A stretch of DNA of 64,000 bases from Companilactobacillus musae (lineage in GTDB: Bacteria; Bacillota; Bacilli; Lactobacillales; Lactobacillaceae). Shown here one piece after another: positions 1 through 7,582 of the stretch (positions within the stretch are counted from its first letter, which is position 1; every line of letters begins with the position of its first letter). A program made the translations under genes and the position numbers. Where the stretch lies: contig NZ_BIFW01000001.1 of assembly GCF_003967595.1 (NCBI RefSeq), positions 1 through 64,000 of the forward strand, in the 5' to 3' direction. Under the pieces are notes generated by a model, which made no database searches, was not told where the DNA came from, and saw only the letters and a program-made list of their open reading frames with translations.

Positions 1-130
1 TAAACAGATTTTGACCGGAAATAGTGGCTTGAAAATCACTTAATATTTCTATATTACAAAGCTAGCACTACGCGTTAAATAGATTCATTTGATATTACCT
101 GGTTTCTTTATTAAGTAATCAGACAGTATC

Positions 131-150
131 ATGGGGCTTAACCCCCAAGT
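131..150 (+). promoter_or_regulatory. Candidate MerR-type operator/dyad upstream of the MerR gene
   Basis: A GGGG-CTTAA-CCCC dyad at 133-145, continuing into CAAGT, lies about 30 bases before the MerR start. MerR regulators usually bind GC-rich dyads between widely spaced -35 and -10 elements of their own or a neighbouring promoter. The dyad is seen directly. Its use by this MerR protein is inference, and I could not assign convincing -35/-10 boxes around it. Confidence 0.35.
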
Positions 151-173
151 CAAATAGTGTGGGAGATATTAAA

Positions 174-569
174 ATGAATGTTGCAGAGTTTTGCCAAAAG
201 GTTGGAACTACTAGAGATACGTTGAGATTGTACGATCAAATGGGTTTGTTGAAGCCCAAGAGAAATCAGAATAATTATCGAAATTTTAGTATTGAAGATC
301 AGAAGACTTTTGCGATTATCCGTAATTTACAAAAAGCTAGTTTGACTTTAGGGGAAATAAAAATGGTTTTGGAATTACGAGATAAACCTGTGACTGATGA
401 TTGTCATATTGATACTGCAAATTTTATTAGGACCAAAAGAATTGAATTTCAAAAGAAACGTGATTTTTATAAGCAGTTGCTAGGTGTGACTGATGAGATG
501 AGTAATGCTTTGAATAATTCTCAAACTGATATGGAACAGTTTATTAATAATTTTGGCACAATTGAGTGA
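174..569 (+). CDS. MerR family transcriptional regulator
   Basis: This is a 131-residue DNA-binding regulator. The N-terminus carries the MerR winged-helix pattern (a VAEFCQKVGTTRDTLRLYDQ-like helix-turn-helix followed by GLLKP and a YRNF wing), and the C-terminal half is helical, as expected for the dimerisation coiled coil. A DDCH motif near residue 85 contains its single conspicuous Cys; whether it senses anything is unknown. I chose the ATG at 174 because GGGAG sits 9 bases upstream; an in-frame GTG at 159 has no ribosome binding site. The effector and target are not visible. The next gene is on the opposite strand, so the protein may act on genes left of the window or only on itself. Confidence 0.85.
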   Translation: MNVAEFCQKVGTTRDTLRLYDQMGLLKPKRNQNNYRNFSIEDQKTFAIIRNLQKASLTLGEIKMVLELRDKPVTDDCHIDTANFIRTKRIEFQKKRDFYKQLLGVTDEMSNALNNSQTDMEQFINNFGTIE

Positions 570-570
570 A

Positions 571-601
571 ATAAAAAGATCACCTATTTAAAGAGTGATC
601 T
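571..601 (-). terminator. Rho-independent terminator of the MFS transporter gene
   Basis: AGATCAC at 577-583 pairs with GTGATCT at 595-601. On the minus strand the stem is followed by TTTTTAT. It lies about 130 bases after the transporter stop codon. The plus-strand side lacks a T-run, so it probably serves only the minus-strand gene. Confidence 0.6.
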
Positions 602-732
602 GATAAATTGTTAACTGAAATTAAGTTTATTTATTAAACTAGGTTGAATAGTTCTTTTGTCTTAATTATCTTATTTGTATGTTTTAACTTTGAAAAATGA
701 TTTTCAGTAAAGAAATCGAATTGTCCTTGAAG

Positions 733-2439
733 TTATGATTCGATATTTTTATTAAAAATAAATATGGCTAAGAAACTCAATATAATAAAGGGTAATTCCC
801 ACTTATACAATTTTAAAAATGCGTTCGTTAATTGATTATGAATGTGTCTCTTTATATCTTTAAAAATATTTGTTAAATTGCGATTAATATTTGTAACTTT
901 CTTTTGAGTATTCACTAAGACCTTTTGATATAATTGCCGTCTCATTTTTATAGGTAAAGTTACACCATCTTTGGATTTAGCAATAATAATACTATTTGTT
1001 TTAGCTTTTGCCATTTTGATTGTTTGATTGGGATTTATTTGTGGAAGTGAGATACTTTGTGAATTGATTTGATTTTTTTTATGAGTATTTTTGATTTTAG
1101 TGATCATTTTGATTTGTAGTTCTTTAGGTAGCTGTGAATTTTCTATTCTATTTGTTGAATAGGTGTAAATATTTTGTTTAGCTGAATCTATATTACCATC
1201 TAATAATGAAAGGAAGAGTGCAATACCAATGATTACACCAATGTTTCTGATAACGTTCAAAACGTTTTGAGCTGCTGTTAATTCTGTTCCTTCTAAGCGT
1301 CCAACTGCAATGGACATTGTTGGTCCGGCTATTGAACCAATACCTAGTCCCAATAATATATCAATTAAATAAAGTTGATTATAACTGTTTTCTAGATTTA
1401 ATCGACTAGATAGATAGACAGAAGTACTTAAAATGATAATACCGAATCCAATCAATATTCTACTATTGATTTTTCCTACTAGCTTAGTAGCGATAGGTGT
1501 TGAAAATAGTAATGTAATTGACATAGGAGTGATTAATAGGGCTGCATGTAATTCAGAAATACCAATCACTTTAGTCAAGAAGGTTGGAATAATACCGATA
1601 AAACCTGCTAAGACGACAAAAGTAATTAATATTACTATGTTAGCCCCAATATAATTACGATTCTTGAATAATTTTAAAGGAATAATTGGATCACTACTAC
1701 GATGTTCATGATAAAGAAAAATTAAAAATAGCAGCAGAGATGCTATAGAACAACTAATAGTCTTAAAGCTAAGCCAGTTCCAGTTCCTACCTTCTACTAG
1801 AGATAAAGTTAGTAAAAATAAAGCACTGGCAATTACGATTGTTCCACCAAAATCAATTTGGACTCTATTAATCATTTCATTTTTCATTGAGAGTAGTAGT
1901 AAATTCAATATTAGAACAATTATTATTAATGGGATATTGATAAGAAAAACCCAGTGCCAGCCAAAATATTGAGAAACAAATCCGCCAATTGTAGGTCCAA
2001 GAGCAGCGCCTAGAGCCTGTGTAGCGGCAAATATTGCAATTATTCTATTACGTTTACTTTTTTCAACTTGTTTAAATCCTAGAATCATTCCTGATGGCAA
2101 CATTATTGCTGCACCAATACTTTGAATGGCACGACCGATTAATAAGATATTTAAGGATGTGGCCAAACCACTGGTTATTGAACCTACTGCAAAAACTATT
2201 AAAGCCATATTTAATAATTTTACATGTCCAACAATATCTCCTATCCGGCCAAAGGGAATTAAAAATGAAGCAAATAAAATCGTATAAATATTAATGGCCC
2301 AAGATAAGTCCGTTAGAGATGCGTGTAATCCTGTTTGTATCTCTGGAATAGCAATATTCATAATGTTCGTATCCAAAATAACCAAAAAACCTATAAATGA
2401 TAATGTAAAAATACTTAATCTCTTTTTTAGCGTTGTCAA
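733..2439 (-). CDS. DHA2-type MFS multidrug transporter with long basic loop
   Basis: This 568-residue membrane protein resembles the 14-helix drug:H+ antiporters (EmrB/QacA group). Seen directly: an N-terminal helix with LDTNIMNIAIPEI, the motif C-like ALGAALGPTIGGFV in helix 5, and about 14 hydrophobic stretches. Residues of roughly 420-540, between the last two helices, form an unusually long hydrophilic Lys/Asn-rich segment, far longer than the usual QacA-type loop. The gene is divergent from a TetR-type regulator with palindromes between them, the usual layout for regulated efflux. Substrates cannot be read from sequence; drug or biocide export is inference from the family. No Shine-Dalgarno stronger than GAAGG is present before the ATG at 2439. 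Confidence 0.85.
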   Translation of the reverse strand: MTTLKKRLSIFTLSFIGFLVILDTNIMNIAIPEIQTGLHASLTDLSWAINIYTILFASFLIPFGRIGDIVGHVKLLNMALIVFAVGSITSGLATSLNILLIGRAIQSIGAAIMLPSGMILGFKQVEKSKRNRIIAIFAATQALGAALGPTIGGFVSQYFGWHWVFLINIPLIIIVLILNLLLLSMKNEMINRVQIDFGGTIVIASALFLLTLSLVEGRNWNWLSFKTISCSIASLLLFLIFLYHEHRSSDPIIPLKLFKNRNYIGANIVILITFVVLAGFIGIIPTFLTKVIGISELHAALLITPMSITLLFSTPIATKLVGKINSRILIGFGIIILSTSVYLSSRLNLENSYNQLYLIDILLGLGIGSIAGPTMSIAVGRLEGTELTAAQNVLNVIRNIGVIIGIALFLSLLDGNIDSAKQNIYTYSTNRIENSQLPKELQIKMITKIKNTHKKNQINSQSISLPQINPNQTIKMAKAKTNSIIIAKSKDGVTLPIKMRRQLYQKVLVNTQKKVTNINRNLTNIFKDIKRHIHNQLTNAFLKLYKWELPFIILSFLAIFIFNKNIES

Positions 2440-2474
2440 TATTTCTACCTTCTAACTGTAACTTATGTATTTTT

Positions 2475-2492
2475 TTGATACACTTGTATCAA
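2475..2492. promoter_or_regulatory. Palindromic operator 1 between MFS and TetR genes
   Basis: TTGATACACTTGTATCAA is a perfect dyad with 8-base arms and a 2-base centre, 35 bases before the transporter start. TetR proteins bind such dyads as dimers. Its size and place fit repression of the transporter promoter; binding itself is inference. Confidence 0.6.
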
Positions 2493-2507
2493 CAAGGGTA
2501 TTATTAA

Positions 2508-2527
2508 ATATTTAGAGCTCTAAATAT
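2508..2527. promoter_or_regulatory. Palindromic operator 2 between MFS and TetR genes
   Basis: ATATTTAGAGCTCTAAATAT is a perfect 20-base palindrome centred on GAGCTC, 41 bases before the TetR start. It could be an autoregulatory site or an AT-rich promoter part. It shares no obvious half-site with the dyad at 2475, so the two may bind different proteins. Confidence 0.45.
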
Positions 2528-2567
2528 ATTTAAACTCCTCGTTTTTAATACATTGGAAGTGAATGTA

Positions 2568-3131
2568 ATGACTAGAGACATAAGTTGTAAAAATGTAACA
2601 CGAATGCAATTGCAAACTAGATTGTGGATCAAAGATGCACTCATGCAATTGTTAAAGATGTATCCATTTGAGGAAGTAACTGTTAAGCAGATTGTTTTAA
2701 CTGCTAAAATATCTCGCCCAACATTTTATCGAAATTATTCGTCTAAAAAAGAGGTTCTTGATGATACCATTACTGATATTATGTTGGATTATAAGAAAAA
2801 TATCGTTCAGAGGCATGTTACTAATTTACATGATTTACTTTTTTATTGTTTTAAATATTTCGAGACGAACCATGATTATATCGCAATTATGGTAGGTGCC
2901 CATTTAACCGGTTATTTAGCAGATAAATTAACACGGCAATTTGTTGAAGGAATTAAAAATGACACTCAAAGTTGGAGACGATGGCAAACACCTTTGCAAA
3001 AACAGATTGGTGTTCACTTTGTTTTTTATGGTTTTTTAAATGTTATTCTTTATTGGATTGCTACTGGTTGTGAAGAGTCACCCGAAACAATGGCACAGCA
3101 GACGATTGGAATTATAAAGGGTTTAGTATAA
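2568..3131 (+). CDS. TetR/AcrR family transcriptional regulator
   Basis: This 187-residue regulator has an N-terminal TetR helix-turn-helix: a first helix (WIKDALMQLLK), then EEVTVKQIVLTAKISRPTFY, matching the family pattern T-hxxIxxxAxhSRxTFYxxF. The C-terminal ligand domain is helical and not recognisable by name; it resembles the TetR group with a TetR_C-type domain seen in Lactobacillales. The ATG at 2568 is preferred over the TTG at 2553 because GGAAGTG lies 6 bases before it. It is divergent from the MFS transporter and most likely represses it through the dyads at 2475 and 2508, releasing when a substrate drug binds. The regulator-target link is inference. Confidence 0.87.
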   Translation: MTRDISCKNVTRMQLQTRLWIKDALMQLLKMYPFEEVTVKQIVLTAKISRPTFYRNYSSKKEVLDDTITDIMLDYKKNIVQRHVTNLHDLLFYCFKYFETNHDYIAIMVGAHLTGYLADKLTRQFVEGIKNDTQSWRRWQTPLQKQIGVHFVFYGFLNVILYWIATGCEESPETMAQQTIGIIKGLV

Positions 3132-3178
3132 AAGGAAGCTAAGAAATTCATGTACGAAATTTCTTAGCTTCCTTTTTT
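3130..3178. terminator. Bidirectional terminator between TetR and rarA genes
   Basis: A stem of about 18 base pairs (AAGGAAGCTAAGAAATT with its complement at 3158-3175), 8-9 base loop, ends in T6 on the plus strand and A-rich bases on the other side. It separates the convergent TetR and rarA genes and starts at the TetR stop codon. Confidence 0.9.
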
Positions 3179-3197
3179 GAAAATATCATGATTTAGA

Positions 3198-4463
3198 TTA
3201 ATTTTCATGATAATCTTCTTGATAAATATAGCGATGTAATTTCAAATACTGTTTTTCCAATCTTCTTTCGTTACTGTTGTTTTTAGAATAGTAATAGCGT
3301 CGTCCCTTCAGACCTTTAGGCATGTAATTCTGTTGGGCAATTTGATAGGGAGCTTCAAAAGGTGAATCTATTAATCCACCACCGGTAATTTCTTCGGAGT
3401 GTTTGTAATGCATGTCGCGTAATCCTCTTGGCATCGGATGTTCGTTGGGGTGTTCGGTATCTTTATCCAGTTTTTCCCAAGTTTCATCAAATGATCCAGA
3501 TTTAGGAGAGATACACATTAACATTGTGGCAAACATAAGCGGATATTTTGCCTTGGGCATACCGATTTTTTCAGCTTGATTGGCAGCAGTGACAATTTGA
3601 GTAACTTGTTGAGGATTAGCCAGACCGATATAAGTATATGGTATTTCACGTAATCTTCGTACGACTGATGGCAAGTCATTATTCTTTAATAATATTGCTA
3701 AATAATATAACGCTGCATCAGTATCAGAACCAGCCATTGAATCAGAATAGGCCGAAAGATAGTCATAATGTTTAGTGGCTTTTTTGTCATAGTTAAAGTT
3801 TTGCTGTTGGGCAAATCTTTTCACATCTTCAACAGTTAATTCAGTTTGATTCAGAGCATGAAGTGTTTCCAAAGTATTCAAAGCAATTCTTAAATCACCA
3901 TCAGCTGAAATTGCAATTAGATTTAGGGCATTATCTTCAATCTTTTGTTCATCCAATTTATAAATTTCAGTTGTAGCTCTTTTTAACATGGTGACGATAT
4001 CTTCATCACTAAGAGATTGAAATTCAAAAATTTGTGATCGAGATCTAATTGCTGGAACAATCGACATGATCGGATTTTCTGTGGTAGAGCCAATCAACAT
4101 AACGTGCCCATTTTCCAAATAAGGTAATAAGAAGTCTTGCAAGGTTTTAGTCATACGATGAATTTCATCTATTAGTAGTACGAATGAATCGTCAGGATAT
4201 TTGTCGATTAATTTGGTTAATTTGGCTTTGTTATCAGTTGAAGCGTTGAATGACTCGAACGGGTAATTATTTTCTTTAGCTATGATTTGAGCCAGACTAG
4301 TTTTTCCAGTCCCAGGAGGTCCCCACAGCAGTAAAGGAATATTTACATGTTGATCAATTATTTGTCTTAATGGCTGTCCTGGTTTTAATAATTCTTGTTG
4401 ACCGACCATTTGAGATAACGTTTGTGGACGCATTTGGTCGGCTAAAGGTGTTTTGAATGCCAA
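3198..4463 (-). CDS. rarA: RarA/MgsA-type replication-associated AAA+ ATPase, copy 1
   Basis: This is a 421-residue AAA+ ATPase of the RarA/MgsA (WHIP/Mgs1) family, which acts at stalled replication forks with SSB. Seen: Walker A GPPGTGKTS (about 48-56), Walker B LLIDEIHR, sensor 1 GSTTENP, an arginine-finger region PAIRSRSQIF, then the tetramerisation half with YTYIGLANP and the terminal PKGL-YYY segment. I place the start at the TTG at 4463: complement of AAAGGAC lies 7 bases upstream and the protein then begins LAFKTPLADQMRP like other RarA proteins; the ATG at 4523 would add 20 unlike residues. A second full-length homologue is at 30795-32099. Confidence 0.88.
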   Translation of the reverse strand: MAFKTPLADQMRPQTLSQMVGQQELLKPGQPLRQIIDQHVNIPLLLWGPPGTGKTSLAQIIAKENNYPFESFNASTDNKAKLTKLIDKYPDDSFVLLIDEIHRMTKTLQDFLLPYLENGHVMLIGSTTENPIMSIVPAIRSRSQIFEFQSLSDEDIVTMLKRATTEIYKLDEQKIEDNALNLIAISADGDLRIALNTLETLHALNQTELTVEDVKRFAQQQNFNYDKKATKHYDYLSAYSDSMAGSDTDAALYYLAILLKNNDLPSVVRRLREIPYTYIGLANPQQVTQIVTAANQAEKIGMPKAKYPLMFATMLMCISPKSGSFDETWEKLDKDTEHPNEHPMPRGLRDMHYKHSEEITGGGLIDSPFEAPYQIAQQNYMPKGLKGRRYYYSKNNSNERRLEKQYLKLHRYIYQEDYHEN

Positions 4464-4532
4464 TTTTTTAGTCCTTTCATAATGATATTTTATTATTTGA
4501 AATTTTATTATCAATGGTTCCATTATTGCAAG

Positions 4533-4560
4533 AAAAAAGCTACCACATATTTGTGATAGC
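4533..4560 (-). terminator. Minus-strand terminator before rarA copy 1
   Basis: GCTACCACA (4539-4547) and TGTGATAGC (4552-4560) pair with one mismatch around a TATT loop; on the minus strand T6 follows. It would end transcripts from the tRNA-Glu side before rarA. Confidence 0.7.
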
Positions 4561-4585
4561 TATCAGCCCCAATAGTAATATTTTT

Positions 4586-4620
4586 TTTGACTAAGTTTGA
4601 CTAAGCATTTGGTCAAACTT
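4586..4620. repeat. Overlapping direct repeat and dyad near tRNA-Glu
   Basis: TTTGACTAAG occurs twice in tandem (4586-4595 and 4596-4605). The second copy is also the left arm of an inverted repeat: AAGTTTGACTAA (4593-4604), GCAT loop, TTGGTCAAACTT (4609-4620), with one wobble. No T-run follows on either strand, so it is not a standard terminator. It could be a protein binding site; no function can be assigned. Confidence 0.5.
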
Positions 4621-4696
4621 AATAAAATTATGAATTCTTAAAACATTGATTTATCAGGACTTAGAGCCTGTATAAAATATTTTGGGTACAAAAAAA

Positions 4697-4769
4697 TCAC
4701 CCGTATGGGAATCGAACCCATAACTCCACCTTGAGAGGGTGGCGTCTTAAACCATTTGACCAACGGGCA
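4697..4769 (-). tRNA. tRNA-Glu (anticodon CUC), unusual acceptor end
   Basis: A 73-base cloverleaf reads on the minus strand. The acceptor is TGCCCGT/ACGGGTG, the D stem GTC/GAC, the anticodon stem CCACC/GGTGG with loop CTCTCAA, and the T arm ATGGG-TTCGATT-CCCAT. The anticodon CUC decodes GAG (Glu). The body resembles the usual lactobacillar tRNA-Glu(UUC), but the outermost pair is T1-G72 instead of G1-C72, and the D loop is one base longer. No CCA is encoded; after the discriminator A a T-run begins at once and may terminate transcription. It would be a minor Glu tRNA helping GAG reading. Whether it is charged normally is open. Confidence 0.85.
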
Positions 4770-4840
4770 ATTAAACAACACCCATAATTTTACCTGTAAA
4801 CAAGTGATTCTGTCAATATGAATTGTTGTTTTTATTTTAA

Positions 4841-5068
4841 TTATTTTCGATTATTATTTGCATCTTTAGTTTTAATTATTAAAACGTAAATCAACATACC
4901 AATTAAAACAATCGTATAAATGGCACTGGCGAATCCAGCATATTCCATAATGATCCAACCAGTTACACGGGCACTAGCGATTAGAAGCATTGAAAGAACG
5001 CCAAACATAACGATTCTTCGTAATAAATCTTGATAGACTTCATTGAATTTTTTTTGATTGTTTTTCAT
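4841..5068 (-). CDS. Small two-helix membrane protein
   Basis: This 75-residue protein has a charged N-terminus (MKNNQKKFNEVYQDLLRR), two hydrophobic helices (about 19-38 and 45-65) and a basic Asn-rich tail, so it should sit in the membrane. I do not recognise the family. Its ATG overlaps the stop of the upstream CPBP protease gene (ATGA type, 4 bases), so the two are translationally coupled and may act together. No catalytic motif is visible. Confidence 0.7.
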   Translation of the reverse strand: MKNNQKKFNEVYQDLLRRIVMFGVLSMLLIASARVTGWIIMEYAGFASAIYTIVLIGMLIYVLIIKTKDANNNRK

Positions 5069-5763
5069 AGTAAGATAACTCCTGAAGCTATTGCTCCAGC
5101 TAATATTGCCAAAAAGTTATTTAAAAAGTGAACGGTAATATCGGCTTTGATATTTTTAGTTCTATAATACACGCCAGCTAAAACTACTCCTAATAGTACT
5201 TTTGAAAGGGCGTAGATCCAGTCGGTACCTGCACCGAAGGGTGCATGAACATATCCAAAAATAACTCCACTGACTATGATTGACAATATTGGGTTATTAA
5301 CAAAAAACCAGTTCATGAAAATTCCTCTGAAAAGTATTTCTTCAAGGATTGGTGCTACGAAGATGGTAAAGAATATTAATATTATCATGCTGTTGTTAGC
5401 AACTAGTTTCAAGGCATCAACGTTAGCGTTAGAATTTCGCATGAAAGGTACCGTAGCAAAGTTGATCAGTAAAGTTAATAAAGTTGCAACGATAATGATA
5501 CTCCATGTTCCCTTAGTAAATTTTTGTGTAGGGAAGTTTTGAGCTTTTTTGAAGGTCCAAATTATTACTGTTGCCGATATGATCAACAATATAATAGTAA
5601 TAATCGGAGCAATTTTTAAATAAGATTCATATTTGGTCCCAAGTTCTTTTTTTGTTAAAGTTAAAATACTTAATGGTAGTTGTTCCATTAAAAATAAAAC
5701 TAAAAAGGCTATAATATGAAGTATAACTTTTATAGGATGATAAGTATCTTTTGTATTATTCAT
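5065..5763 (-). CDS. CPBP family intramembrane glutamic protease
   Basis: This 232-residue multi-pass protein has the CPBP (CAAX protease and bacteriocin-processing) signature: EEILFRG with Glu141-Glu142 and Arg146, then GYVHAPFG with His173, then HFLNN with His212 and Asn215/216. About seven hydrophobic segments surround these. Family members cleave in the membrane and some lactic acid bacteria use them for bacteriocin maturation or self-immunity (PlnI type), but no bacteriocin gene is visible here. The small membrane protein downstream overlaps it by four bases. A divergent promoter region of about 100 bases separates it from the ABC exporter genes. Confidence 0.87.
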   Translation of the reverse strand: MNNTKDTYHPIKVILHIIAFLVLFLMEQLPLSILTLTKKELGTKYESYLKIAPIITIILLIISATVIIWTFKKAQNFPTQKFTKGTWSIIIVATLLTLLINFATVPFMRNSNANVDALKLVANNSMIILIFFTIFVAPILEEILFRGIFMNWFFVNNPILSIIVSGVIFGYVHAPFGAGTDWIYALSKVLLGVVLAGVYYRTKNIKADITVHFLNNFLAILAGAIASGVILL

Positions 5764-5860
5764 TAAAATACCGCCTTTTTTATGATAATTATTAGAATTT
5801 TTTAGTGATTAGTGCTTTAATACTATAATGCTATAAGTGAGTTTTAAAGGGAGTGAATAA

Positions 5861-7582
5861 ATGTTCAAGATTGCTCGAGGTAGGATCAATAGTTGGCAAG
5901 TACTTGGTGCGGTCATTTTTATGATTTTTCAAGTTATTGCAACGTTATACATTCCTAATCTAACGTCAGACATTGTTAACAAAGGTGTTATCACTGGTGA
6001 TACTAACTATATCATTCATGCTGGTATCGAGATGGTCGTAGTTTCGTTTATAACGGCAATTGCGGCTTTTGGAAATGTTTTGATGGCGTCACAAGCGTCG
6101 CAGGGATTAGGTCGAAAATTAAGATCCGATTTGTTCAAGAAAATATTATACTTTACACACGATGAATTCGACAAGTTCGAGACTTCATCATTAACAACCA
6201 GAACAACTAATGATGTTATTCAAATACAAAACGTTATGATCATGATGCTTAGAATGATGATCATGGCGCCAATTATGTTAATTGGTGCTAGTTTTATGGC
6301 TTATCAGAAGAATGCTGAAATGACTAAAATCTTCTTGGTTTCAATTCCTATTTTAATTGTAATCGTTGGTTTAGTGATGTTCTTTGCGGTACCGCTTTTC
6401 AAAGCTATGCAGAAGAAAACTGATCGTTTGAATTTGGTCTTTCGTGAAGGTTTGACTGGTGTTCGTGTTATCCGTGCTTTTAGACAAGATACTTTTGAGC
6501 AGGATCGTTTTAAAGATGCTAATGCAGACTATACAAATAACGCGGTCAAAGTATTTAGTATCGTAGCGATTATGTTTCCAGTTGTTACCTTAGTTATGAG
6601 TGGTACTAATGTTGGTATCACTTGGCTTGGAGCTCATTATATTGCTAATCAATCAATGCAAATTGGTAATATGATTGCTTTCATGACTTATGCTATGCAA
6701 ATTTTGATGAGTTTTATGATTTTATCAATGGTTTTCGTTTTTGTTCCTCGTGCTTCAGCTTCAGCTGCACGTATTCAGGAAGTCTTTGAAACAGAAAGTA
6801 AGATTGATGTAGTTGCTAAACCAGCTAAGGTCAAGGACGAACCATCATTAAGTTTCAATGATGTTAATTTTAGATATCATGGTGCCGAAAGATTGGCCTT
6901 AGCTAATTTGAATTTCAAGGTTACCAAAGGACAAGCATTAGCTATTATTGGTGGAACTGGTTCTGGTAAAAGTACTTTGATTAACTTGATTCCACGTTTC
7001 TATGATGCTGAAACAGGTGTTGTTAGTTTAAATGGGACTGATGTTAAAGCATTGAGTACTGAAGATATTAACAGTCGGGTTTCGATGGTCCCTCAAAAGG
7101 CTATTTTATTCAAAGGTACAATTCGAGATAATATGGCTTATGGTAAAGAAGGAGCAACCGACGATGAGATTTGGCATGCTTTGGAAATTGCTCAAGCTGC
7201 TGATTTTGTTAAGGAACTTGATGGTCAATTAGACGGTGAAGTTGAACAAGGCGGGGATAATTTCTCTGGTGGACAAAAACAACGTCTAGCTATTGCTCGT
7301 GCCTTAGTCAAAGATGCTTCAATTTATGTCTTCGATGATTCTTTCTCAGCACTTGATTTCAAGACTGATTTGAATTTGAGAACGGCTTTAAAGAATGATG
7401 AAAAAATCAGTCAGGCAGTTGTAGTTATTGTTGGTCAACGTATCTCAACTGTAGCTGATGCTGATCAAATCGTCGTACTTGATAATGGTAAGATGGTTGG
7501 TTTGGGAACTCATCAAGAATTAAAAGAAAATAATAAGACTTACCAAGAAATAATTGAGTCTCAATTAAAGGAGGGTAAGTAA
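5861..7582 (+). CDS. Heterodimeric ABC exporter subunit with degenerate ATP site
   Basis: This 573-residue half-transporter has a six-helix membrane domain (about 1-290) and an ATPase domain. Walker A is GGTGSGKST (354-362), the signature is FSGGQ (458-462), and Walker B is IYVFD (478-482). The residue after Walker B is Asp483 instead of catalytic Glu, and the H-loop has Gln516 in place of His. This is the pattern of the degenerate-site partner in exporters such as BmrC, LmrC or TM287. Together with the next gene, which overlaps it by one base, it forms one composite active site and one weak site. Multidrug export is the usual family role; the substrate here is unknown. Confidence 0.92.
   Translation: MFKIARGRINSWQVLGAVIFMIFQVIATLYIPNLTSDIVNKGVITGDTNYIIHAGIEMVVVSFITAIAAFGNVLMASQASQGLGRKLRSDLFKKILYFTHDEFDKFETSSLTTRTTNDVIQIQNVMIMMLRMMIMAPIMLIGASFMAYQKNAEMTKIFLVSIPILIVIVGLVMFFAVPLFKAMQKKTDRLNLVFREGLTGVRVIRAFRQDTFEQDRFKDANADYTNNAVKVFSIVAIMFPVVTLVMSGTNVGITWLGAHYIANQSMQIGNMIAFMTYAMQILMSFMILSMVFVFVPRASASAARIQEVFETESKIDVVAKPAKVKDEPSLSFNDVNFRYHGAERLALANLNFKVTKGQALAIIGGTGSGKSTLINLIPRFYDAETGVVSLNGTDVKALSTEDINSRVSMVPQKAILFKGTIRDNMAYGKEGATDDEIWHALEIAQAADFVKELDGQLDGEVEQGGDNFSGGQKQRLAIARALVKDASIYVFDDSFSALDFKTDLNLRTALKNDEKISQAVVVIVGQRISTVADADQIVVLDNGKMVGLGTHQELKENNKTYQEIIESQLKEGK

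Noticed and set aside
5065-5763. Bacteriocin maturation or immunity locus around the CPBP protease
   Set aside because: No short GG-leader peptide gene is visible near it. The ABC exporter lacks a peptidase C39 domain.
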